NCBI RefSeq assembly: GCF_003410055.1
Contig: NZ_QUZK01000035.1
Location: 1 to 64,000 of the forward strand
DNA length: 64,000 nt
Source of the DNA: Wenzhouxiangella sediminis
GTDB taxonomy: Bacteria > Pseudomonadota > Gammaproteobacteria > Xanthomonadales > Wenzhouxiangellaceae
Reading direction: 5' to 3'
This document shows positions 29,826-38,737 of the stretch, in pieces (position 1 is the stretch's first letter; each line of letters starts with the position of its first letter). The notes below the pieces were generated by a model. That model saw nothing but the letters and a program-made list of their open reading frames with translations, ran no database searches and had not been told where the DNA came from. The position numbers and the translations under genes were made by a program.

Positions 29826-31196
29826 AAACGGCATCCCGCCACCCCCACCCGGCATCCCACCGGGCAGGCGCTTCATCATCTTCGCCATGGCGCCCTTGCT
29901 GCCGACCTTCTTCATCATCTTCTGCATCTGCTTGTGCTGCTTGATCAGGCGATTGACGTCCTGGATCTGCAGGCCCGAGCCGGCCGCGATGCGGCGCTTG
30001 CGGGACCCCTTGATGATGTCGGGGTAGCGGCGTTCCTTGGGCGTCATCGAATTGATGATTGCGACCATGCGCCGGGTCTGCTTGTCGTCGACCTGCGACT
30101 TGACTGCATCGGGCAGATTGCCCATGCCGGGCAACTTGTCCATCAGCGCGCCCATGCCCCCGAGCTTGTCCATCTGAAGCAGCTGGTCGCGGAAGTCGTC
30201 CAGGCCGAATCGGCGACTGCCCTTGCCGACCTTGCCGGCCAGTTTCTTGGCCTGCTTCTGGTCGACCTTGCGCTCGACCTCCTCGACCAGGCTGAGCACG
30301 TCGCCCATGCCCAGGATCCGCGAGGCCAGGCGATCCGGATGGAAAGGCTCGATCCCGTCGATCTTCTCGCCGGTGCCGAGAAACTTGATCGGCGCGCCGG
30401 TGATGTGTCGAACCGAAAGCGCCGCACCGCCGCGCGCATCGCCGTCGGTCTTGGTCAGCACCACGCCCGACAGGGGCAATGCCTCGTGGAAGGCCTTCGC
30501 CGTATTGGCGGCGTCCTGGCCGGTCATGGCGTCGACCACGAAGAGCACCTCGGCCGGATCGACCGCGGCGTGGACTCGCCGAATCTCGTCCATCATCGCC
30601 TCGTCCACGGCCAGGCGGCCGGCGGTGTCGAGGATGAGAACGTCGGCGAACTGCTTGCGCGCGTGATCGACCGCGTCGGTGGCAATGCGCACCGGATCGG
30701 CAGTCTCCGCGGATCGGAAGAACCCCGCATCCACCTGTCCCGCCAGGGTCTCGAGCTGGTCGATTGCCGCGGGCCGGTAAACGTCGCAGCTCGACAGCAT
30801 CACCTTCTTCTTGTGCCGCTCCTGGATCAGACGGGCGAGCTTGCCGGCCGTGGTGGTCTTGCCGGCGCCCTGCAGGCCCGCCAGCAGGATAACCACCGGC
30901 GCCTGGCGATCGAGAGCGAGCGGGGCCTGCTCGTCGCCCAGGACGTGCTTGAGCTCCTCGTGAACCACCTTGATGAGGGCCTGGCCGGGCTTGAGGCTCT
31001 TCGTGACCTCCTGCCCCACGGCGCGATCGTTGACCCGGGCAATGAACTCCTTGACCACCGGAAGCGCGACGTCGGCCTCCAGCAGGGCGACGCGCACCTC
31101 GCGCAGGGATTCGCGAATGTTGTCTTCGGTCAGCCGGCCGCGGCTGCGCAGCCGCTCCAGGGATCCGGAAAGTCGCTTACTGAGCTGGTCGAACAT
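29823..31196 (-). CDS. ffh: Signal recognition particle protein Ffh
   Basis: Ffh is the GTPase subunit of the bacterial SRP, directing inner-membrane proteins to SecYEG. It is 457 aa. The NG domain has GLQGAGKTTTAGKLA, DTAGRLAVDE and TKTDGDARGGAALS; the methionine-rich M domain begins at about residue 330 and ends in a Gly/Met/Pro tail (PGGMPGGGGGMPF). The stop codon TAG is also the end of repeat copy C. The promoter shares its TATAAT with the divergent ypjD gene. Confidence 0.98.
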   Translation of the reverse strand: MFDQLSKRLSGSLERLRSRGRLTEDNIRESLREVRVALLEADVALPVVKEFIARVNDRAVGQEVTKSLKPGQALIKVVHEELKHVLGDEQAPLALDRQAPVVILLAGLQGAGKTTTAGKLARLIQERHKKKVMLSSCDVYRPAAIDQLETLAGQVDAGFFRSAETADPVRIATDAVDHARKQFADVLILDTAGRLAVDEAMMDEIRRVHAAVDPAEVLFVVDAMTGQDAANTAKAFHEALPLSGVVLTKTDGDARGGAALSVRHITGAPIKFLGTGEKIDGIEPFHPDRLASRILGMGDVLSLVEEVERKVDQKQAKKLAGKVGKGSRRFGLDDFRDQLLQMDKLGGMGALMDKLPGMGNLPDAVKSQVDDKQTRRMVAIINSMTPKERRYPDIIKGSRKRRIAAGSGLQIQDVNRLIKQHKQMQKMMKKVGSKGAMAKMMKRLPGGMPGGGGGMPF

Positions 31197-31207
31197 GAGA
31201 ATGCTTC

Positions 31208-31235
31208 TTACGAGTCGTCATCGAGACATTATACT
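31208..31235. promoter_or_regulatory. Overlapping divergent promoters for ffh and ypjD
   Basis: On the minus strand 31228-31233 reads TATAAT, the consensus -10, and would serve ffh. On the plus strand the same bases give TATACT (31230-31235) with TTACGA (31208-31213) 16 nt upstream, serving ypjD. The ffh -35 element is weak. Confidence 0.5.
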
Positions 31236-31264
31236 GGGCTCGAGTTTCTTTCATTCGGTCATCC

Positions 31265-32095
31265 TTGGACAAGAACGCTCTTTTCCACCTGTTGCCGATC
31301 GTCGTCTACCTGGGGGCGGCAGCCGACCTGGTGCTTGCCCAGGTTCTGGAACGGGGACAGTTTCGCAAAACCGGGCTGTGGTTCGCGGCCACGGGCGTCT
31401 TGCTGCACGGCTTCGCGCTCTCTCACGCCGTGGACACTCCCGCCGGCTGGGACGCCAACTTCGTCAACATGCTCTCGCTGGCCGCCCTCCTCATCATGGG
31501 CACGCTCGTGGCAACCGCTGCGGCCTGGGCCAGGGCCGGCGAGGCCTGCATCATCGCCGCTCCCGGCGCGGCGCTCTGCGTGGCGCTGCAGTGGCTGTTG
31601 CCGGTCGACGCGCTGATCCTCGGCGAAATCACGGTCACCGTGAGGCTGCACATCGTCAGTTCACTGCTCGCCTACAGCCTGCTCAGCATCGCCGCCATCA
31701 ACGCCCTGATGCTCGCCGCCCAGGACTACGCCCTGCGCCACCCCCGCCTGGTGCGCCGGCTCGAGTTCCTGCCTCCCCTGACCGTCATCGAGACGATCAT
31801 GTTCCGGCTGATACTGGCCGGCTGGCTGCTGCTGTCGCTGAGCCTGGCGACGGGACTCGTCTTCGTCGACAACCTCTTCGCACAGCACCTGGTGCACAAG
31901 AGCGCGCTGTCGATCCTGTCCTGGCTGCTGTTCGGACTGCTGTTGCTGGGACGCTGGCGCCTGGGCTGGCGTGGCCGCCGGGCCGTGCGCTGGACGCTGA
32001 TCGCCATGACGGTGCTGGCCCTGGCCTATTTCGGCAGCAAGCTGGTACTGGAGGTCCTGCTCGATCGAAGCTGGCAGATGACGGCCGGTTCCTGA
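31265..32095 (+). CDS. ypjD: YpjD/CcsA-like cytochrome c assembly-type membrane protein
   Basis: A 276-residue protein with eight or so hydrophobic helices and the tail of the cytochrome c assembly (CcsA/HemX) fold (HIVSSLLAYSLLSIAAINAL, then IETIMFRLILAGWLLLSLSLA and HKSALSILSWLLFG with a conserved His). It begins at TTG 31265 with no obvious ribosome-binding site. In E. coli the same order, ffh divergent from ypjD then a CNNM gene, is conserved; there the pair is linked to magnesium/cobalt transport. A direct role in cytochrome maturation is not shown. Confidence 0.88.
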   Translation: MDKNALFHLLPIVVYLGAAADLVLAQVLERGQFRKTGLWFAATGVLLHGFALSHAVDTPAGWDANFVNMLSLAALLIMGTLVATAAAWARAGEACIIAAPGAALCVALQWLLPVDALILGEITVTVRLHIVSSLLAYSLLSIAAINALMLAAQDYALRHPRLVRRLEFLPPLTVIETIMFRLILAGWLLLSLSLATGLVFVDNLFAQHLVHKSALSILSWLLFGLLLLGRWRLGWRGRRAVRWTLIAMTVLALAYFGSKLVLEVLLDRSWQMTAGS

Positions 32096-32101
32096 GGCGA
32101 T

Positions 32102-33361
32102 ATGACTGAAGCGCCCCTGTCCGCACTGTTCATCCTGCTGGCGGTCCTGATCGTTCTGTCCGCCTTCTTCTCGAGCTCGGAAACCGGGCTGGTCGCCCTC
32201 AACCGCTACCGCATGCGCCATCAGGCCAACAGCGGGCACCGCGGCGCGCGCCTGGCCCAGCGCCTGCTGGCCAAGCCCGATCGGATGTTCGGAATCATTC
32301 TGCTGGGCAACAACCTGGTCAACATCCTGGCCGCATCCGTCGCCACCGTCATCGCCATCCGGCTGCTCGGCGAGTCCGGCATTCTCGCTTCCACCCTCGC
32401 GCTGACGGCGGTCATTCTGGTGTTCGCCGAGGTCGCCCCCAAGACGCTGGCCGCCCTCAAACCCGAGCGAATCGCCTACCCGGCCAGCTATGTACTGGTG
32501 CCGCTGCTCAAGCTGCTCTACCCGGCCGTCTGGCTGGTCAACCTGCTCGCCGCCGCGCTCCTGCGGCCCTTCGGAGCCCACCGGGCGGGAAGCGCCCAGG
32601 ACTCCATCAGCCGCGAGGAGCTGCGCACCCTGGTCAAGGAGGGAGGCCGGCACATTTCGCTCGACCACCGGCAGATGCTGATCAATATCCTCGATCTCGA
32701 GCACGGTTCGGTCGACGATGTGATGGTGCCGAGGCAGGACATCGTCGGCATCGACCTGGAAGCCGACTGGGAAGAGATCCTGCTCACCCTGGAGACCAGC
32801 ATCTACACCCGGCTGCCGGTCTGGCGCGGCGACCTGGACAACATGATCGGCCTGCTGCACATTCGCTCGGTCCTGCCCGGGCTGACCCAGGGCCTGCTCA
32901 ACCGCGACACGCTGGAAAAAGCCATTCGTTCACCCTACTTCGTCCCCGAGGGCACACCGCTGACCCAGCAACTGCTGGAATTTCAGACGCGCGAGCGACG
33001 GCTCGGCCTGGTCGTCGATGAATATGGCGACATCCAGGGCCTGATTACGCTCGACGACATCCTCGAGGAAATCGTCGGCGAGTTCACCAGCGAACGCCGC
33101 CACCGCCAGCGCATGGTGCGCAAGCTGGAAAACGGCGACTGGATCGTCGATGGTGGCGCCACCGTTCGCATGCTCAACCGGCGATTCGACTGGAACCTGC
33201 CCATCACCGGCGCCAAGACCCTCAACGGACTGATCCTGGAACACCTCGAGTCGCTGCCCGACGGCCGCACCAGCCTGCGCATCGGCCCGCACACTTTCAC
33301 CATCGTCGACATGGTCGACAAGCGGATTCGGAAGGTGCAGGTCAGGCAGGTGAGGGGCTAG
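32102..33361 (+). CDS. yfjD: CNNM/CorC-family (HlyC/CorC) transporter
   Basis: A 419-residue inner-membrane protein. The N-terminal DUF21/CNNM domain has LSAFFSSSETGLVALNRYR and GNNLVNILAAS, with four hydrophobic helices to about residue 160. Two CBS domains (residues of about 195-315; MVPRQDIVGID and VVDEYGDIQGLITLDDILEEIVGE) and a C-terminal CorC_HlyC domain follow. The family is tied to Mg2+/Co2+ efflux or resistance. It begins 7 nt after ypjD. The stop TAG coincides with the first bases of repeat copy D. Confidence 0.94.
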   Translation: MTEAPLSALFILLAVLIVLSAFFSSSETGLVALNRYRMRHQANSGHRGARLAQRLLAKPDRMFGIILLGNNLVNILAASVATVIAIRLLGESGILASTLALTAVILVFAEVAPKTLAALKPERIAYPASYVLVPLLKLLYPAVWLVNLLAAALLRPFGAHRAGSAQDSISREELRTLVKEGGRHISLDHRQMLINILDLEHGSVDDVMVPRQDIVGIDLEADWEEILLTLETSIYTRLPVWRGDLDNMIGLLHIRSVLPGLTQGLLNRDTLEKAIRSPYFVPEGTPLTQQLLEFQTRERRLGLVVDEYGDIQGLITLDDILEEIVGEFTSERRHRQRMVRKLENGDWIVDGGATVRMLNRRFDWNLPITGAKTLNGLILEHLESLPDGRTSLRIGPHTFTIVDMVDKRIRKVQVRQVRG

Positions 33362-33558
33362 GTTTCAGGTTTCAGGTTTCAGGTTGCAGGTTGCAGGTTG
33401 CAGGTTAAAGACCGGGTTCCGGGTTCCGGGTTCCGGGTTCGGGACGGCACCGGGTTTTCCGGCGTGCGGCATGCACGGCGCAAGGATTGTCGGCAACGAT
33501 CCCGAAGCTTCACCAAACGCTCCTGAACCCTGAACCCTGAACACTGAACCCCTTCTTT
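33359..33558. repeat. Dispersed inverted heptad-repeat element, copy D
   Basis: This fills the gap between two convergent genes. The left arm is TTTCAGG three times, then TTGCAGG three times (33363-33404), then GGGTTCC units at about 33412-33442. The core (33467-33521) shares a 41-nt identical segment with copy A. The right arm is CCTGAAC three times and ACTGAAC (33522-33549). Both flanking stop codons touch or nearly touch the arrays: TAG directly at the left, TGA plus AAAGAAGGG at the right. Confidence 0.93.
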
Positions 33559-35562
33559 TCACCCTTCCGTCATCGCCACCAACTGCGCCACCAGCCGGGG
33601 CCAGTCGACCAGCCGCCGGTGGCCGACCACGTCGAGATGCGGCAGGCCCCGCCCCTCCACGATGTAGAAGCCGCCCGATTCGTGCGGGGCGACGCCGTCG
33701 ATGTGGCAGATGTTGCGGTCGAGGCGACAGGCCAGCCCGGCCCGCCGGTAGGGGAATTCTTCGAACATGCGCAGCACGGTCGCGCCCAGCGCCGCCGCGC
33801 CGCCGCCCAGTCGGGAGAGGTTTTCCACCGCGCGCTGGCTGATGCGCCGGCTCGGTACGTCCTCATGCGTATACAGACGGGCATCCATTGCCACCGGGCG
33901 CCAGTCGAGCAGGCGCAGATCGCGCATCCAGCCCGAGACCTCGCCTTCCATATGGCCGAAGTTGAACGCGCCGGTCAGCTCGGCGAGGTCGAGCCGCTCG
34001 ATCTCGACCTGGGCCGCCAGCGCCGGCAGCGAACCGAAGGGCCGCTCGATGACGAGGTCGCCGAGACGAATCCCGCCCGAGAAGGCCCGGATATCGATGC
34101 CGCCGGAGAAGGCAATTCGATCGCCGCTGACCTGCACTCCGGGAAAGCTGCCCGACAGTTGCCCGGAAAACGTAGGGAAGCCGAGCATCTCGGTCAGTGC
34201 CGACAGCTCCAGGGGGGCGATATGCGCATCCAGGGTCAGCGAGCGCTGCGCGGAATCGGCGCCCTGAACAGCCAGGCGCTCGACCACGAAGGCGCCGTCG
34301 AGCAGCGGAAGCCTGAGGGGCTCGATGAGCCCCCACGCCGAGGGCTCGCCCGCCGCCGCGAGGCGGGAGCTGCCGAAAGCGAGGCTGAACAGTTCGAGTG
34401 CATCCCAGGTCAGCTCGGCCCGCAGATCGTCCTTGGAGCGGTCGAAGGAGCCCTCGAGCGAATCGATGGCGGCCCGTCCGGCCGCATCGCGAACGTCGAC
34501 GGCCTCGAAATCCACGCGGAAGGACTGCAGGTCGCCCGAACGCCAGGCAAGGGCGGCCGAGACTTCGCCATCGGTCTCGAGATCGCCGAAACCGCGCGAC
34601 GAAGCCAGCCCGTCGCCCCAGCGCCGCCACGCCCCCGGAAACTCGAGACGGGCGCGCTCGACAATCAGCTCGGCCAGGCGCCAGCCGCCCTCCCCCATTG
34701 CCAGCGTGAAGCCACCGTCGGCCTCGACCAGCCCGCCGTCGTCGAGAGCCAGCGAATCGACCTGGATCCGCCTGCCGTCAGCCACGCTGCCGGACAGCTC
34801 GAGTTCGAGCGGGCGCTCGGGAGACGGCAAGTAAACCGGGCCGGCCAACAGTTCACCGGCACGCTGCGACAGCGCCGCCGAAAAGCCGAGCTCCCCGAGG
34901 TCGCCGAGGTCCTCGACCTCCCCGCGAAGCGACACCGCCAGCCCGGCGCCGGCGACCAGCCCGTCGGGGCGATCGAAAGCGCCGTCGGCCAGCGCGAGGT
35001 CGAACGACAAGCCGCCCGATTCGACTTCGATCTGTCCGTCGAGCCTCCCTTCCAGCACGCTCAGGCCCATCGCCTCCACGAGGGAACCGGGCGGCGAAGT
35101 CAGGTCGAAGCCCTGCAGCATGACGCGGACGCCGGGCAAGGGCGAACCGGACGGGTCGGGCCAGCTGAGCGATCCGGTCAGGGTGTCGCCCTCCAGTGCA
35201 AAGGCAAGATCGGACGCCCCTTCCGGCCGCAGCAGCCGCCCGGCAAGTCGACCGGCACCGTCGGCGCCGAGCCATTCGAACTCCCCCTGATGACACCAGG
35301 GCAGGCCGGCACGCAAACCGCCGACGGCGCAGTCGATGGCGACCGAACCGCGCCAGTCCTGCCACGCCAGTCCGTCGACGCGCAACCGCCATTGCGACGC
35401 CCCATCGGGTTCCGGACCGCCTCCAGGAAGGTAGACGAGGGACGCCGATCGCCAGCTGAGCGGACCGGCGCGCCCGTCACCCGATTCGAGTTCGAGCCGG
35501 CTTTCCGCATCCGCACGCGCGGTGAGCGCCAGCAGCATGACCAGGAACACCAGGGGCGGCAT
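33559..35562 (-). CDS. AsmA/YdbH-like periplasmic protein of unknown function
   Basis: A 667-residue protein with an N-terminal signal peptide (MPPLVFLVMLLALTARADA; the longer frame adds 21 unlikely residues). Most of the sequence is made of short beta strands with alternating polar and hydrophobic residues, as in AsmA/TamB/YdbH proteins that make a lipid groove between membranes. The C-terminus has a compact motif: AGLACRLDRNICHIDGVAPH, then GGFYIVEGRG and VDWPRLVAQLV, with two cysteines. I do not recognise a named family with certainty. It is divergent from the REC-HPt gene with only 35 nt between starts. Confidence 0.75.
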   Translation of the reverse strand: MPPLVFLVMLLALTARADAESRLELESGDGRAGPLSWRSASLVYLPGGGPEPDGASQWRLRVDGLAWQDWRGSVAIDCAVGGLRAGLPWCHQGEFEWLGADGAGRLAGRLLRPEGASDLAFALEGDTLTGSLSWPDPSGSPLPGVRVMLQGFDLTSPPGSLVEAMGLSVLEGRLDGQIEVESGGLSFDLALADGAFDRPDGLVAGAGLAVSLRGEVEDLGDLGELGFSAALSQRAGELLAGPVYLPSPERPLELELSGSVADGRRIQVDSLALDDGGLVEADGGFTLAMGEGGWRLAELIVERARLEFPGAWRRWGDGLASSRGFGDLETDGEVSAALAWRSGDLQSFRVDFEAVDVRDAAGRAAIDSLEGSFDRSKDDLRAELTWDALELFSLAFGSSRLAAAGEPSAWGLIEPLRLPLLDGAFVVERLAVQGADSAQRSLTLDAHIAPLELSALTEMLGFPTFSGQLSGSFPGVQVSGDRIAFSGGIDIRAFSGGIRLGDLVIERPFGSLPALAAQVEIERLDLAELTGAFNFGHMEGEVSGWMRDLRLLDWRPVAMDARLYTHEDVPSRRISQRAVENLSRLGGGAAALGATVLRMFEEFPYRRAGLACRLDRNICHIDGVAPHESGGFYIVEGRGLPHLDVVGHRRLVDWPRLVAQLVAMTEG

Positions 35563-35597
35563 AAATGCGGTTTGTCGGGCGACGACGCTCGGGTAAG

Positions 35598-36374
35598 ATG
35601 ACCGCCATGAGCAAAGGGACATCACGTTATTCGATCGAGTCGCTCAGCGTTTTGGTCGTCGATGACCACCGCATCAACCGCGAGTTTCTCGGAACCGGCC
35701 TGGGACGCGTGGTCGGACAGGTCGCGCTGGCCGAGGACGGTCCGGGGGCCATCGGACTTTGCGAGCAGGAAGATTTCGACGTCATTCTGATGGATCTGCA
35801 CATGCCGGGCATGGACGGTCTGGCTACGGCCAACAGGATACGCGATCTCGATCGCCGCTCCGCTCATGCCCAGATGGTGGCGCTGACCGCCGACGCCCGG
35901 CCGGAGGAAAGACTCAGGCTGCTCGAGGCCGGCTTCGACGACTACCTCAACAAACCCATCAACATTCCCGACCTGGTCGAGGCCATTGAAGCCCTGTTCA
36001 ACCCGGGTGCGGCACGATCGCCGCGCGAGCAGCCCGCCGCCCCGACCCAGCTCATCGACCGCAGCCGCGCCCTCGCCGCCGCCAACGGCGACACCGAACT
36101 GGCGGCAAGGCTCCAGGACATGCTTTCGCGAGAACTCGACGAGAAACTGCCCCAGCTCGACCGCATGATCGCTGCGCGAGAGTACCGGGAAGCGGCGGAG
36201 TTGCTCCACCAGTGGGCGGGTGCAGGCGGCTACGCCGGTGCCACGCGCATGACGCAGGCCTGCCGGATGCTGCGCCAGCGCCTGCTCTCCGGGCTGGACA
36301 GCTCGCCCGGGACCTCGTATCTCAACTTTCTACGGATCGCTCACGCCACGCGGCAGACGCTGCGGCACATCTGA
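35598..36374 (+). CDS. Orphan REC-HPt phosphorelay protein
   Basis: A 258-residue cytosolic protein with a receiver domain (about residues 15-130: VLVVDDHRINREFL, phosphoacceptor Asp in VILMDLHMPGMDG, Lys in YLNKPIN) and a C-terminal histidine phosphotransfer domain (LLHQWAGAGGYAGATRM, where His is the predicted phosphosite). No kinase or output domain is present and no histidine kinase gene is nearby. The arrangement resembles the C-terminal half of BarA-type hybrid kinases. The alternative start is ATG 35607. Confidence 0.9.
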   Translation: MTAMSKGTSRYSIESLSVLVVDDHRINREFLGTGLGRVVGQVALAEDGPGAIGLCEQEDFDVILMDLHMPGMDGLATANRIRDLDRRSAHAQMVALTADARPEERLRLLEAGFDDYLNKPINIPDLVEAIEALFNPGAARSPREQPAAPTQLIDRSRALAAANGDTELAARLQDMLSRELDEKLPQLDRMIAAREYREAAELLHQWAGAGGYAGATRMTQACRMLRQRLLSGLDSSPGTSYLNFLRIAHATRQTLRHI

Positions 36375-36376
36375 AC

Positions 36377-37099
36377 CTAGGCGCTCGCGATCAATCCGCG
36401 CATTTCGCGCACCGCCGAGTCCAGGCCGGTAAACACGGCCCGCGAGACAATGGCATGCCCGATGTTGAATTCCGCGATGCCCTCGATGGCGGCGACCCGC
36501 CGGATGTTGTGATAGTCAAGGCCGTGACCGGCGTTGACCACCAGCCCGAGGCGACGTCCGGTTTCGACGGCCTGGCGCAGGCGCGCGAGCTCATCAGCCG
36601 CTGCGCGACCGCGCGCTTCGGCGTAAGCGCCCGTATGCAGTTCGACCACCGGCGCCCCGACGGCGACGGCCAGTTCCAGCTGTTCGGGATCGGGATCGAT
36701 GAACAGGCTGACGCGAATGCCCGCGGCCGACAGCCGCTCGCAGGCGCTCGAGATCCGTTCGCGCCCCGCGCCGACGTCGAGCCCGCCTTCGGTGGTCAAC
36801 TCCTCGCGGCGCTCGGGAACGAGGCACACGTCGCTCGGCCGCAGGCCTTCCGCGAATGCGATCATCTCATCGGTTACCGCGAGCTCGAGGTTCATGCGCG
36901 TACCGATCGTGGCCGCAAGCAGGCGCACGTCCTCATCCTGGATGTGGCGCCGGTCCTCCCGCAGATGGATGGTAATGGCGTCTGCACCGGCCTGCTCGGC
37001 CACCAGCGCTGCCTGGATGACCGAGGGATGGTGGCCCAGCCTGGCCTGCCGCAGCGTGGCGACATGATCGATATTGACGCCCAGCAGCGCTTGGCTCAT
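36377..37099 (-). CDS. pdxJ: Pyridoxine 5'-phosphate synthase
   Basis: PdxJ condenses 3-amino-2-oxopropyl phosphate with deoxyxylulose 5-phosphate to form pyridoxine 5'-phosphate. The 240-residue TIM barrel shows [49 protein letters not shown] and [10 protein letters not shown]. It overlaps recO by 4 nt, the classical arrangement, so translational coupling is expected. It is the last gene of the cluster that begins at rpoE or lepA. Confidence 0.98.
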   Translation of the reverse strand: MSQALLGVNIDHVATLRQARLGHHPSVIQAALVAEQAGADAITIHLREDRRHIQDEDVRLLAATIGTRMNLELAVTDEMIAFAEGLRPSDVCLVPERREELTTEGGLDVGAGRERISSACERLSAAGIRVSLFIDPDPEQLELAVAVGAPVVELHTGAYAEARGRAAADELARLRQAVETGRRLGLVVNAGHGLDYHNIRRVAAIEGIAEFNIGHAIVSRAVFTGLDSAVREMRGLIASA

Positions 37100-37827
37100 G
37101 AATCGCTTCCTCCTGTGCTCTTGCCTTTCGCGCCGGCCAACAGTCGGCGCGTGGCCAACTCCCGACCGGCCAGGTGATGGTCGATCAAGGTGCGCATCAA
37201 TTCACGCATCTCGCGCGCCGTCTCGCGCTGATCGGTGCTTCCCGCAGCGAGCGCCCGAATGGCGGCGCCGCGAAACACACCCGCGCCGCCGCGCTCGACG
37301 GGCACGAAACCGACCTCCGGCTGCAGATGATACAACCCGTCGGGACGGATCGCGTCGCCGCCGGCGGCATCGAAATCGAAGTCCGGGGCCACGCCCATGC
37401 CGCTGAGCAGGGCCAGCTCGAAACGACGCAGCAACATCGACTGCGGCTCGTCTCCGCCAGCCAGCCCCCTGAAGACGGCCTCACATGCGTCGAATACCGT
37501 GGGGTGAGGATCGTCGCGCTCGAGCAGCCTCAGCAGCAGTTCGTTGACGTACAAGCCGCACCACAGCGCCCGGCCGGCCAGCGCATGGCGGTCGCCTGCG
37601 GGTTCCAGCCCGGTGAGCGTACCCATTTCGCCACGCCGCGACCACGAAGCGCTCAGCGGCACGAAAGGCTCGGCCAGTCCGCGCCAGGGCGAGCGCGCGG
37701 AGCGCGCGCCCTTCGCGACGAGTCCGATACGGCCGTGCTCGCGGGCAAAGAACTCGACGAGGAGGCTGGTTTCGCGCCAGGGGCGACGGTGGACCACCCA
37801 GCCCGGCTGGTGCTCGACGCGGGACAC
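37096..37827 (-). CDS. recO: DNA repair protein RecO
   Basis: A 243-residue RecO with the N-terminal OB fold ([39 protein letters not shown]) and the C-terminal helical domain. RecO loads RecA onto SSB-coated gaps with RecR. The zinc cysteines of some RecO proteins are not seen. It sits 5 nt after era. Confidence 0.93.
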   Translation of the reverse strand: MSRVEHQPGWVVHRRPWRETSLLVEFFAREHGRIGLVAKGARSARSPWRGLAEPFVPLSASWSRRGEMGTLTGLEPAGDRHALAGRALWCGLYVNELLLRLLERDDPHPTVFDACEAVFRGLAGGDEPQSMLLRRFELALLSGMGVAPDFDFDAAGGDAIRPDGLYHLQPEVGFVPVERGGAGVFRGAAIRALAAGSTDQRETAREMRELMRTLIDHHLAGRELATRRLLAGAKGKSTGGSDS

Positions 37828-37832
37828 GGCGC

Positions 37833-38723
37833 CTATCGGCTGTAGCCGAGCTCGTCGAGGGCGCCTTCGTCGTCCATCCAGTCCGCGCGGGTCTTGACGT
37901 GCAGTTCGAGATGAACACGCTCGCCGAGCAGCTCGGCAATCTGGTGCCGGGCGCGGGTGCCGACGCGCTTGAGCACCTGGCCCGACTTGCCGATGACCAT
38001 GCCCTTGTGGCGATCGCTGGCCACCAGGATCAGTCCGTCGATCTCGACGCGTCGCGGCGTGCGCTCGAAACGCTCGATCACCACCGTCACGCCATAGGGG
38101 ATCTCCTGGTGAAGCTGGAGCATGAGCTGCTCGCGAATCAACTCGGCGGCCAGGAATCGTTCCGACTTGTCGGTGAACAGGTCGGGGTCGAAGATCGGCT
38201 CGGCTTCGGGCAGATGCCGGAAGACTTCATCGAGCAGGTCGTCGAGTCCCTTTTTCTTCTCTGCCGACACATAGACGACGGCATCGAAATCGACCTCCTC
38301 GCTCAACTGCGCGGTCTTCTCGAGGAGGCTGGCGCGGTCGGCAAGCAAGTCGATCTTGTTGAACGCGAGGATCTTCGGCACCTCGAGCTGGGCCACCATA
38401 TCGAGCACCATCCGGTCCTCGTCCGTCCAGCGCATGGCGTCGACGAGCATGACGACCAGGTCCACGCCCTGACGCGTGTCGGCCGCGATCCGGTTCAGGC
38501 GGCGATTGAGCGCGTGATCGCGCCGACGATGCAGGCCCGGGGTATCGACGAACACCGCCTGGCCGGCGTCGCGGGTCACGATGCCGGTGATGCGGTGGCG
38601 CGTGGTCTGCGGCTTGTGCGTGACGATGGCGACGCGTTCGCCGACCAGAGCGTTGAGCAATGTCGACTTGCCGGCGTTCGGGCGGCCCAGGAGAGCCACG
38701 TATCCACTGTGCTTCAATGACAT
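37833..38723 (-). CDS. era: GTPase Era
   Basis: A 296-residue GTPase that binds the 3' end of 16S rRNA during 30S assembly. The G domain has GRPNAGKSTLLNALVG, DTPGL and FNKIDLL. The C-terminal KH domain contains VIGKSGQVLKRVGTRARHQIAELL. It starts 14 nt after the rnc stop, standard for rnc-era operons. Confidence 0.97.
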   Translation of the reverse strand: MSLKHSGYVALLGRPNAGKSTLLNALVGERVAIVTHKPQTTRHRITGIVTRDAGQAVFVDTPGLHRRRDHALNRRLNRIAADTRQGVDLVVMLVDAMRWTDEDRMVLDMVAQLEVPKILAFNKIDLLADRASLLEKTAQLSEEVDFDAVVYVSAEKKKGLDDLLDEVFRHLPEAEPIFDPDLFTDKSERFLAAELIREQLMLQLHQEIPYGVTVVIERFERTPRRVEIDGLILVASDRHKGMVIGKSGQVLKRVGTRARHQIAELLGERVHLELHVKTRADWMDDEGALDELGYSR

Positions 38724-38737
38724 GTCCGGATCAGGAA

